A DNA stretch of 18,361 nucleotides. Source: Candidatus Aminicenantota bacterium (lineage in GTDB: Bacteria; Acidobacteriota; Aminicenantia; JAMOAD01). The notes beneath the pieces are model-generated. The model saw only the letters and a program-made list of their open reading frames with translations. It searched no databases and had not been told where the DNA came from. Location: positions 1 through 18,361 of the forward strand of contig JALXDT010000189.1 in the NCBI GenBank assembly GCA_027070475.1, given 5' to 3'. The position numbers and the translations under genes were made by a program. Below are positions 6,551 through 15,600 of the stretch, one piece after another; within the stretch, counting starts at the first letter, position 1; every line of letters starts with the position of its first letter.

Positions 6551-7286
6551 AACTACAGTTAATACAAAGAAAGCAAGTTCAGTTGTGGGTGTTAGGAAAA
6601 GAGGTAAAAAATATCTGAATGCAAAATCCAAAATAGAAGATAGAAGATATGATATAGAAGAAGCTGTTAAGATAATAAAAGAAGTAGCATATGAAACTGC
6701 TAAGTTTGACCAAACAATTGAGGTTGCTATGAGGTTAGGTGTTGATCCCAAGTATTCTGATCAGATGGTTAGAGGGTACACTGTTTTACCAAATGGGACA
6801 GGTAAGCAGGTTAAGGTTGTTGTAATTGCGACAGGTGAAAAAATTAAGGAAGCTGAGGAAGCTGGTGCAGATTTTGTTGGTGAAGATGATATTATTCAAA
6901 AGATAAGTGAAGGTTGGCTTGATTTTGATGTGGTTGTAGCAACGCCCGATGTGATGAGAAAGGTTGGTAAGCTTGGAAAACTTTTGGGAGCAAGAGGTTT
7001 AATGCCAAGTCCGAAATCTGGAACAGTTACATTTGATATTGCAAATGCTATTAAAGAAATAAAAGCAGGAAAAGTCCAGTTTAAGGTTGACAAAGCAGGG
7101 AATTTGCATTCTGGAATAGGGAAAGCCTCTTTTCCTAATGATAAGTTGGTTGAGAATTTTAATGCTTTTATTGAAGCTGTTCAAAAGGCTAAACCTTCTG
7201 GGGCGAAAGGTAAATACATTCAAAGAGTTTATCTATCTGCCACAATGACCCCATCAGTTGAAATAGATTTATCATCTTTAGAGTAA
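6543..7286 (+). CDS. rplA: 50S ribosomal protein L1
   Basis: A 247-residue L1-stalk protein. Visible marks include KYLNAKSKIEDRRYDIEEAVKI near the N-terminus, the central GADFVGEDDIIQKI and DVVVATPDVMRKVGKLGKLLGARGLMPSPKSGTV (the classical L1 signature around residues 129-154), and a C-terminal KGKYIQRVYLSATMTPSVEID. The ATG lies inside the end of rplK (eight-base overlap), with GGAG (6532-6535) upstream. In many bacteria L1 represses translation of its own operon; whether a target site exists here was not established. The N-terminal 18 residues are a somewhat long, low-complexity lead-in. Confidence 0.97.
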   Translation: MSETTVNTKKASSVVGVRKRGKKYLNAKSKIEDRRYDIEEAVKIIKEVAYETAKFDQTIEVAMRLGVDPKYSDQMVRGYTVLPNGTGKQVKVVVIATGEKIKEAEEAGADFVGEDDIIQKISEGWLDFDVVVATPDVMRKVGKLGKLLGARGLMPSPKSGTVTFDIANAIKEIKAGKVQFKVDKAGNLHSGIGKASFPNDKLVENFNAFIEAVQKAKPSGAKGKYIQRVYLSATMTPSVEIDLSSLE

Positions 7287-7298
7287 AGGAAGGGTAAA

Positions 7299-7823
7299 AT
7301 GAAGAAAGAGCAAAAATTTAAGATTGCAGAAGAGATAAGAGATATCATTGAAAAAAGCAATGGGGTTTTTCTTGTTGAATTTAACAATATTTCTGTTGCT
7401 GAAATTTCTGATTTGAGAAAGAAAATTAAAGCTAATGAAAATTCAGGATTCAGAGTTGTGAAAAATACTCTTGTAAAAAAGGCTATAGGAGATGATTTCC
7501 CTGAGTTTCCTGTTGAAGTTCTTCAAGGCCCCACTGCTATGGCATATTCTGAGAACAGGTTTATTGAAGTAGCAAAGGTTCTCTTTGAATATAAGAAAGA
7601 GACAGACAAAATCAATGTAAAAGCAGGTTTGGTTGAGGGGAAAAAATTATCCCCCGAAGAAACAGAGGCATTGTCAAAGATACCTTCAAGAGAGGCTTTG
7701 ATGGCGCAATTTGCTGGATTGATGGTAGCTCCATTGAGAAAATTCCTTATGACAATGAGAGCTCCATTGCAAAATTTTGATAATTTATTACATCAATTGA
7801 AAAATAAAAAGGAGGAAAAATAA
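7299..7823 (+). CDS. rplJ: 50S ribosomal protein L10
   Basis: A 174-residue stalk base protein that anchors L7/L12 dimers. The N-terminal globular domain binds 23S rRNA (KFKIAEEIRDIIEKSNGVFLVEF, then FRVVKNTLVKKAI). The C-terminal helix (about 140-174), which binds the L12 dimers, ends in a Lys/Glu-rich tail. The start is 12 bases after rplA and is preceded by AAGGAAGGG. This tiny gap leaves no room for the structured leader that L10-L12 use for autoregulation in enterics and Firmicutes, unless it lies within rplA. Confidence 0.96.
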   Translation: MKKEQKFKIAEEIRDIIEKSNGVFLVEFNNISVAEISDLRKKIKANENSGFRVVKNTLVKKAIGDDFPEFPVEVLQGPTAMAYSENRFIEVAKVLFEYKKETDKINVKAGLVEGKKLSPEETEALSKIPSREALMAQFAGLMVAPLRKFLMTMRAPLQNFDNLLHQLKNKKEEK

Positions 7824-7825
7824 AA

Positions 7826-8218
7826 ATGGCAGAAATAACCAAAGAAGATTTTTTTAATCATCTTGACAAATTAACAGTTCTGGAATTGGTTGAGTACATT
7901 AAGGAGTTTGAAGAAAGATATGGAATTGAAGCTGCTGCCGCTATGCCGGTAGGAGTTATGCCCGCTGCTGGAGCAGCTCAGGGTGCTCAGGAAGCAGAAG
8001 AAAAAACAGAATTTGATGTTATCTTAAAAGAGGTTGGTCCTAAGAAGATTAATGTTATTAAAGTAGTTAGAGAGGTAACAAGCCTTGGTCTAAAAGAGGC
8101 AAAGGCTGTTGTTGATGAAGCACCCGGCAGCAAAATAGCAGAGGGAGTTTCAAAAGAAGATGCAGAAAAGATTAAAGCCAAATTTGAAGAGGTGGGAGCT
8201 GTAGTAGAGATCAAATAA
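7826..8218 (+). CDS. rplL: 50S ribosomal protein L7/L12
   Basis: A 130-residue stalk protein present in multiple copies per ribosome that recruits translational GTPases. The N-terminal dimerisation domain (about 1-33), an Ala/Gly/Pro-rich hinge (34-57) and the C-terminal factor-binding domain (58-130, with KINVIKVVREVTSLGLKEAKAVVDEAP) are all present. A strong AGGAGG within the end of rplJ drives translation; only two bases separate the genes. Codon use is of the local type (ATT, GTT, GCT), a useful contrast with tuf because both proteins must be made at very high levels. Confidence 0.97.
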   Translation: MAEITKEDFFNHLDKLTVLELVEYIKEFEERYGIEAAAAMPVGVMPAAGAAQGAQEAEEKTEFDVILKEVGPKKINVIKVVREVTSLGLKEAKAVVDEAPGSKIAEGVSKEDAEKIKAKFEEVGAVVEIK

Positions 8219-8294
8219 GGAAAAGAAATTAACACACAACTTAATTGTCTATATCCTTTTTTTGTAATTTTAAAAAATTTTTTAAAGAGGAAAA

Positions 8295-11200
8295 ATGGAG
8301 AAAAATCCATATTTAGAAAGAAAGTCTTTTCAGAGAACTAAATTTAATCCTTCTGTGGATGATTTGATAAAAGTTCAAAAGGAAAGCTATGAAAAGTTTC
8401 TGCAGATGAAGCATTTTCCTGAGGAAAGAGAGAAAGTTGGTATACAGGCAGCATTTGAAAAAGTTTTCCCTATTTCAAATTTTAAGGAAACAGCTGTATT
8501 GGAGTTTGTTGAGTATAAATTGGGAAAGTGGAGTTGTAAGTGTGGGAAGCTTCAAGGTGTTGAAAATGCAAGAGCTGTATGCAAGCATTGTGGTAAACCT
8601 TTACCTGTTGGTATTGAGCCTGATAAAGAGACGGTTTGCCCCTATTGCGGAAATGAAGGGGATTTTGAATATCCTACATGTGAAAAGTGTGGAACAAAGG
8701 TAGAACTTAAAATTCCACATACACCTGAAGAGTGCCTTGACAAAGGCTATACTTATTCAATACCTCTTTTTGTTAAATTAAGATTAATTGTTGGTGAAGA
8801 AGAAAAACAGGAAGATAATCAGATTTCAGTAAGTGAGCACAAAGAGATAAAGGAACAGGGGGATATTTTCTTTGGTGAAGTTCCACTTATGACAGAGACA
8901 GGTTCATTTATCATTAATGGAACTGAGAGAGTTATTGTAAATCAGCTTCATCAAGCTCCTGGTGTTATATTCCACAGAGAGAAAAAAGGTAAAGAAAATA
9001 AAAGCCCATATAGAAGTGATCTAAAAGCAGTTATAATGGCTCACAGGGGGGCAAAACTGGAGTTTGTAATAGATAAAAAGAGACTCTTATTTGCTAAGAT
9101 TAATGAAAAGAAGAAAATACCTATAACAACTTTTTTGAGAGCTCTCAAGATTGAGGATGATGCTGATATAATCAGAAAGCTCTATACTGTTTATAGAGTA
9201 AAACCTGAAGGAGAAAATATTCTCTGGGAATTTGGTCCAAAGCTCTACAATAAAAAGAGTAAAGAGGAAAAGGAAGTTTCTCAGGATATACTTCATCCTG
9301 AAACAGGAGAAGTTTTGGTTAAGAAAGGAACAAAGATAAACAAAACAGTTTATTCAAAGCTTGAGAAAATTGGAATTAAGTACATAGCTCTTTCAAAAGA
9401 TGAGTTGAAGGGTGCCTATCTTGTTCACAAAGTTGATGGTGTTGAGCTTAATCCTGGAGATCCTATAGATGATAATAGCCTTGATTTTCTTATTGCAAGC
9501 GGAAAGGAATTTGAAATTTTCTTCCCGGAAAAAGAGGATATAGGGACCTATGTTCTTAATACTCTGAAAAAGGATACAGTTAAAACAACAGAAGAGGCTT
9601 ATGATTTTATCTTTACTCAATTAAGACCGGGTGAGCCTTTCCATCATGATCAGGCAAGATTGTATTTTCACAATCTGTTTTTTAATCCCAAAAGATATGA
9701 CCTTTCTCCTGTTGGAAGATATAAGATAAATTTAAAACTTGACCTTGATGAACCTATAACTCAAACAACACTTACGGAAAGAGATATTATTGCAACAATA
9801 AAATATTATCTCAGGCTTTTAGAGAACAAGGGTGGTACGGAGGATGATAGAGATCATCTTGGAAACAGAAGAGTGAGACCTGTGGGTGAACTGGTAACAG
9901 ACCAATTTGTTTCAGGGTTGCAGAGACTTGAAAAAATGGTCAAAGAAAAACTTATTTCAACTCAGGAACTTCAGTCTATCTTGCCCAAGGATCTTATTAA
10001 CTCCAAGCCCATTACATCCGCCTTAAAAGAGTTTTTTGGGACATCTGAGCTTTCTCAATTTCTTGATCAAACAAATCCTCTTGCTGAGATTACTCATAAG
10101 AGAAGAATATCTGCATTGGGCCCGGGAGGTCTTAAAAGGGAGAGAGCTGGTTTTGAAGTAAGAGATGTTCATATCTCCCATTATGGAAGAATTTGTCCTA
10201 TTGAGACTCCTGAAGGTCAGAATATAGGTCTTATTGTCTCTTTAAGTACATATGCAAAGACCAATGAATTCGGATTCCTTGTTACTCCTTACAGAAAGGT
10301 TGAAAACGGTTATGTAAAAGACTATTATGAAATCACTACCAAAGGAGATAGTAAGTTTAATGTAGGTGATGTGGTTGAAAGAAAAGATCTTTTCAAAGAA
10401 CTTGAAAAATTAAAAGGAAAAGGTTTAAAACTTCCTAAATACACATATAAGACATTTTACTTAACTCCATGGGAAGAAGAGAGACACATTATAGCTCAAG
10501 CAACTATTGAACTTGATGAAAATGGTAAAATTTTAGAAAAGAGAGTTCCAGTAAGAAGAGAAGGAAGCTTTACATATGTGGATAGAAATGAAGTTGAATA
10601 TATAGATATATCTCCCCAACAACTTGTTTCTATCTCAGCATCATTAATACCATTCCTTGAACATGATGATGCTAACAGAGCTCTGATGGGTTCTAACATG
10701 CAGAGGCAGGCAGTACCTTTAATCAGACCTGATTCACCTATTGTTGGAACAGGGGTTGAATATATTGCGGGAAAAGGTTCTAAAGGTGTTGTTATAGCAA
10801 AAAGATCCGGAATAGTTGAGAAGGTTGACGCGAATAGAATTATTATCAAGGTTGAAGATGAGGATGATATCGAAGGAAAAGATATTGGGGCTGATCTTTA
10901 TATCCTGAAAAAATTCAGAAGATCCAATCAGGATACTTTTGTGAATCAAAGACCTATTGTGAAAAAAGGAGAGAGGGTTAAAAAAGGACAGGTTATAGCT
11001 GATAGTTCTGCAACTGATAAAGGAGAATTGGCTTTAGGTCAGAATCTTTTGGTTGCATTCTTACCGTGGAGAGGATATAACTATGAAGATGCTATAGTTA
11101 TATCCAGAAGACTTGTTGAAGATGATTCCTTAACATCTATTCATATAAAAGAGGTATCCATAGAAGCACGAGAGACAAAATTTGGTCCTGAAGAAATTAC

Positions 11201-12647
11201 AAGAGACCTTCCTTTAAAAGGTGATAATAAAGAGGAGAAACTTAAAAATCTTGATGAATCAGGAATTATTAAGGTTGGTTCCTATGTTAAACCTGATGAT
11301 ATTCTGGTTGGTAAAATTTCTCCAAAAGCACCTTCTCAGCTTACACCTGAAGAAAAACTCTTAAAAGCTATTTTTGGACATAAGGCACTTGAAATCAAAG
11401 ATTCTTCCCTGAAATGTCCACCGGGAGTTGAGGGTACGGTTGTTGATGTAAAGGTTTTTACCAGAAGAGGAGTTGAGAAGGATGAAAGAGCAAAAAGGAT
11501 AGAACAGGAAGAGATAGCAAGGCTCGAAAAGAACCTTCAGGATGAGATTGAGATTATTAATATTGAAGCTAAAAAAAGATTAAGACCCTATTATTTGGGA
11601 AGGGTGCTTGAAAAGGATTTTAAGAATGAAAAAGTCACTATAAAGAAAAAGGAGAAATTAAAAGCTAAAATTTATGATAAATTAGAGATAGATGAGATTC
11701 TAAAACTTAGGCTTCAGCCTGATCCCGATAAGGATGCTGTCATAGATGAGATAAAGAGAAAAACCAAAGTGCAGGTTGACTCTATTAAAACAAGTTTAAA
11801 CAACAAAATTGATGCTATAAGAAAAGGTGATGATCTCAGCCCGGGAGTACTAAAAGTTGTGAAGGTTAGTATAGCTATGAAAAGAAAGATACAGGAGGGA
11901 GACAAATTAGCTGGAAGACATGGAAACAAAGGTGTTATCTCCAGAATTTTACCTCCTGAGGATATGCCATTTTTACCTGATGGTACACCTGTGGATGTTG
12001 TTTTAAATCCACTTGGAGTTCCTTCAAGAATGAATGTTGGTCAGATTTTAGAAACTCATCTTGGCTGGGCTGCAAAAGCACTTGGATGGAAAGTTCAAAC
12101 TCCTGTTTTTGATGGAGCAAGGGAAGAAGATATTGTTAATGCTCTGAAAGAGGCCGGCCTTCCTGAAGATGGAAAAATAACCATTTACGACGGAATGACA
12201 GGTGAACCCTTTGACCAGAAAGCTACAGTTGGAATTATGTATATAATGAAGCTTGTTCATATGGCAGAGGATAAGATGCATGCAAGGTCCACAGGACCAT
12301 ATTCTCTTGTTACTCAGCAACCTCTTGGAGGTAAGGCTCAATTTGGTGGTCAAAGATTCGGAGAAATGGAAGTCTGGGCGCTTGAGGCTTATGGAGCTGC
12401 CTACTCATTACAGGAGATGTTAACTGCAAAATCAGATGATGTGGAAGGTAGAAATAAAATATATGAGTCCATTGTAAAAGGTACTTATGATTATAGTCCC
12501 AGTTTACCAGAATCCTTTAATGTCTTGGTTAGAGAATTAATGAGTCTTGCAATAAATGTTGAGCTTGGTAAAAAAACCAAGGTGAATGATTTTAAGCTCA
12601 CAGTTCCTCAAGAGGAAGAAGAGGATGCTGGTACGAACATTTTTTAA
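8295..12647 (+). CDS. rpoB: DNA-directed RNA polymerase subunit beta
   Basis: A 1450-residue catalytic subunit, about 100 longer than E. coli RpoB. Universal marks include FIINGTERVIVNQLH (205-219), the rifampicin-pocket region 580-612 with Asp591, His601 and Ser606 (equivalents of E. coli 516, 526 and 531, so predicted rifampicin-sensitive), PIETPEGQNIGLI (635-647), GYNYEDAIVIS (927-937), LAGRHGNKGVIS (1205-1216) and the C-terminal GGKAQFGGQRFGEMEVWALEAYGAA. Residues 79-140 are an insertion with eight cysteines (81, 83, 96, 99, 115, 118, 129, 132), apparently two zinc ribbons, between LEFVEYKLG and the normal EECLDKGYTYSIPL. Another extra stretch lies at about 680-722. The usual coiled-coil flap-side region (1060-1180) is present. 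ATG 8295 follows AGAGG. A 76-base AT-rich gap separates it from rplL. Confidence 0.98.
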   Translation: MEKNPYLERKSFQRTKFNPSVDDLIKVQKESYEKFLQMKHFPEEREKVGIQAAFEKVFPISNFKETAVLEFVEYKLGKWSCKCGKLQGVENARAVCKHCGKPLPVGIEPDKETVCPYCGNEGDFEYPTCEKCGTKVELKIPHTPEECLDKGYTYSIPLFVKLRLIVGEEEKQEDNQISVSEHKEIKEQGDIFFGEVPLMTETGSFIINGTERVIVNQLHQAPGVIFHREKKGKENKSPYRSDLKAVIMAHRGAKLEFVIDKKRLLFAKINEKKKIPITTFLRALKIEDDADIIRKLYTVYRVKPEGENILWEFGPKLYNKKSKEEKEVSQDILHPETGEVLVKKGTKINKTVYSKLEKIGIKYIALSKDELKGAYLVHKVDGVELNPGDPIDDNSLDFLIASGKEFEIFFPEKEDIGTYVLNTLKKDTVKTTEEAYDFIFTQLRPGEPFHHDQARLYFHNLFFNPKRYDLSPVGRYKINLKLDLDEPITQTTLTERDIIATIKYYLRLLENKGGTEDDRDHLGNRRVRPVGELVTDQFVSGLQRLEKMVKEKLISTQELQSILPKDLINSKPITSALKEFFGTSELSQFLDQTNPLAEITHKRRISALGPGGLKRERAGFEVRDVHISHYGRICPIETPEGQNIGLIVSLSTYAKTNEFGFLVTPYRKVENGYVKDYYEITTKGDSKFNVGDVVERKDLFKELEKLKGKGLKLPKYTYKTFYLTPWEEERHIIAQATIELDENGKILEKRVPVRREGSFTYVDRNEVEYIDISPQQLVSISASLIPFLEHDDANRALMGSNMQRQAVPLIRPDSPIVGTGVEYIAGKGSKGVVIAKRSGIVEKVDANRIIIKVEDEDDIEGKDIGADLYILKKFRRSNQDTFVNQRPIVKKGERVKKGQVIADSSATDKGELALGQNLLVAFLPWRGYNYEDAIVISRRLVEDDSLTSIHIKEVSIEARETKFGPEEITRDLPLKGDNKEEKLKNLDESGIIKVGSYVKPDDILVGKISPKAPSQLTPEEKLLKAIFGHKALEIKDSSLKCPPGVEGTVVDVKVFTRRGVEKDERAKRIEQEEIARLEKNLQDEIEIINIEAKKRLRPYYLGRVLEKDFKNEKVTIKKKEKLKAKIYDKLEIDEILKLRLQPDPDKDAVIDEIKRKTKVQVDSIKTSLNNKIDAIRKGDDLSPGVLKVVKVSIAMKRKIQEGDKLAGRHGNKGVISRILPPEDMPFLPDGTPVDVVLNPLGVPSRMNVGQILETHLGWAAKALGWKVQTPVFDGAREEDIVNALKEAGLPEDGKITIYDGMTGEPFDQKATVGIMYIMKLVHMAEDKMHARSTGPYSLVTQQPLGGKAQFGGQRFGEMEVWALEAYGAAYSLQEMLTAKSDDVEGRNKIYESIVKGTYDYSPSLPESFNVLVRELMSLAINVELGKKTKVNDFKLTVPQEEEEDAGTNIF
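8529..8714 (+). other. Double zinc-ribbon-like insertion within rpoB
   Basis: This stretch codes RpoB residues 79-140. It holds four C-x(1-2)-C-G knuckles: CKCG (81-84), CKHCG (96-100), CPYCG (115-119) and CEKCG (129-133). The spacing allows two four-cysteine zinc sites. It interrupts the beta1/protrusion region, where E. coli passes almost directly from the ELGEPKY-type strand to the EEC..RG.TYAAP strand. Zinc binding is inferred from cysteine spacing. Confidence 0.75.
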
Positions 12648-12660
12648 ATAAGGAGGGGAA

Positions 12661-15600
12661 ATGATACCTAAAAAAAGTTTAACCATCCGAGGGATGAGTG
12701 TCAATGATTTTGATTATATGAAGCTTTCCCTTGCTTCCCCGGAGCAAATTATAGGATGGTCTTACGGAGAAGTAAAAAAGGCAGAAACAATTAATTATAG
12801 AACTCACAAGCCAGAAAAGGATGGACTTTTCTGTGCCAAAATTTTTGGACCTATAAATGATTATGAGTGTTTGTGTGGAAAGTATAAGAGGAAAAAACAC
12901 AAAGGTATGATCTGTGAAAAGTGCGGAGTTGAAGTTACAGAAAGGAAGGTCAGAAGAGAGAGAATGGGGCACATTGAGCTTGTATCCCCTGTTACTCATA
13001 TCTGGTATCTTAGAGGTCCGGGGAGTAAAATTGCCCTTACCTTAGGACTTGATCAAAAGGATCTTGAAAGAGTTGTCTATTTTGAAAGATATATTGTTGT
13101 TGATCCCGGAGAAGCAGCAGGAGAGGTGGATGAAAGAGATATACTTACTGAAAAGGAGTATCAAAAACTTCTTGAAAAATACAGTGAAGATGATTTTGAT
13201 ATCAGGATGGGTGCGGAAGCGATAAGAGATCTTTTAAAAAAGATTGATCCTGAAAAAGAGGCTCAAACTTTAAGAAAAGCACTTAAAAAAGAGGGATCTG
13301 TTCAGAATAAGCTAAAACTCTCGAAAAGATTAAGAACTGTTGAAGCTTTCTTAGAATCAGGAAATAGACCTGAATGGATGATTCTTGAGGTATTACCTGT
13401 TCTTCCTCCGGATTTGAGACCATTGGTAAGATTGGACAGCGGAACTTTTGCATCCTCAGACCTCAATGAACTTTATAGAAGAATAATTAATAGAAATAAT
13501 AGATTGAGAAAACTTATTGATCAGAATGCTCCTGAGATAATTATTAAGAATGAGAAGAGAATGCTTCAGGAGGCTGTTGACGCTCTTTTTGAAAATGGAG
13601 CAAGAGGAAAATACTATTTGGCATCAAACAATAGACCTCTCAAATCTCTTTCTGATTCATTAAAGGGTAAAACTGGAAGATTCAGACAGAATCTTTTAGG
13701 GAAGAGGGTTGATTATTCAGGAAGATCTGTTATTGTTGTTAATCCAAACCTTAAACTTCACCAGTGCGGACTTCCTAAACTTGTAGCACTAGAGCTTTTC
13801 AAACCCTTTGTAATCAGATTATTGGAAGATAGGTATGCTGTCTCAATAGCAGGAGCAAAAGAGATGATTGAAGAGAGAACCCCCGAAGTATGGGAGTGTC
13901 TGGAAGATGCTGTTAAGTATCACCCGGTTCTTTTAAACAGAGCTCCGACTCTTCACAGAAACAGTATTCAGGCTTTTGAGCCTATTCTTGTGGAGGGAAA
14001 GGCAATTCAGATTCATCCAATGGTTTGTCCTGCTTTTAATGCGGATTTTGATGGTGACCAGATGGCAGTTCATGTTCCACTTTCAATAGAGGCTCAGGTT
14101 GAAAGCAGAGAGCTTATGCTTGCTCCTCTTAATATTCTTTCTCCTGCCAATGGAAAGCCTCTGGCAATTCCAACTCAGGATATGGTTTTAGGTATTTACT
14201 ATCTTACAATAAAAAAAGATAAAGCCAAAGGTGAAGGGAGAATCTTTGCAACTCAGGATGATGTAAAAATTGCCTATGACTTAGGATATGTTGATCTCCA
14301 TGCTACAATCCTTTTGAGATGGAATGGTAAGGTGAAAAACATAGAAAAGTACATAGAGGATAATCAGGATATAGCAAATTGTCCTGTTAAAGAAGTAAAT
14401 GGAATTATAGAGACAACTCCGGGAAGAGTGATCCTGAACAGTGTGTTGCCTAAAGAGATTCCTTTTATTAACGGTCTTTTGAATAAAAAAGGTGTACAGA
14501 ATCTTGTATACTATGCCTATCAAACAGTAGGGCTTGAACAAACCGTGGAAATCCTAAATTCTCTCAAGGAGATTGGTTTTGAGTTTGCAACCCTTGCCGG
14601 TTTTTCAATTGCGGCATCTGATATGATTACTCCTCCTTCAAAGGAGAAATTGATAAAAGAGGCTGAAAAAGAGGTTGATAAGATAATAAAGAAATATGAA
14701 GAGGGAGTTGTTTCTCCCGATGAAAAACACAATATGATTACTGATATCTGGGAAAGGGTAACGAATAATATTACCAAGGAGATGAGGAAGAACATTGAAA
14801 AGAAGATGGAAGAGACAGGTGAATTAAACTCTCTCTTGATTATGGCACAGTCGGGAGCAAGAGGTAAGATGGATCAGGTCAGACAGTTAGCAGGGATGAG
14901 AGGTCTTATGGCAAAACCTTCAGGAGAAGTTATAGAAAACCCAATTAAATCTAATTTTAGAGAGGGTTTGACATCTCTTGAATACTTTATTTCAACCCAT
15001 GGAGCAAGAAAGGGCTCAGCAGATACAGCTCTTAAAACAGCAGAAGCTGGATATTTGACAAGAAGGCTTGTTGATGTTGCTCAGGATGTTGTGGTAACAG
15101 AGGAAGATTGTGGAACAACTCAGGGTATGGAGGTTTCTGCCATAATTGAAAATGGAGAGATAATAGAATCCTTTTATGATAGAATTTTGGGGAGAACATC
15201 ACTTGAAAGAGTTGTTAAACCTGACACAGGAGAGGTAATAGTTGATGTTAATGAAGAAATTGATGAAGAGAAAGCTACTAAAATAATAGCAACAGGTAAG
15301 AATAGCCTTAAGATAAGAACTCTTTTAACATGTAAAGCTAAACACGGTGTATGTCAGAAATGCTATGGAAGAGATATGGCAAGAGGAAAAACTGTAAGCC
15401 TTGGTGAAGCTGTTGGAATTATTGCAGCACAATCTATTGGAGAACCCGGAACACAGCTTACAATGAGAACATTCCATATCGGAGGAATCGCTTCCGGACT
15501 TGTGAATGTATCCTCTTTGAAAGCAAGAAATGAAGGTGTTGTAAAATTTACAAATGTCAGATATGTTCAGAATGAAGAGGGTGAGCATATAGTAATTAAT

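Noticed and set aside
8219..8294. Possible promoter or attenuator between rplL and rpoB (TTAACA 8229-8234, TATATC 8250-8255; AT palindrome near 8271-8286)
   Set aside because: The 15-base spacer and weak boxes are expected by chance in such AT-rich sequence, and the palindrome has no G/C to make a stable terminator.
10035..10131. Possible natural rifampicin resistance in RpoB
   Set aside because: The key positions Asp591, His601 and Ser606 match sensitive enzymes; the Thr in DQTNPL is common in other phyla.
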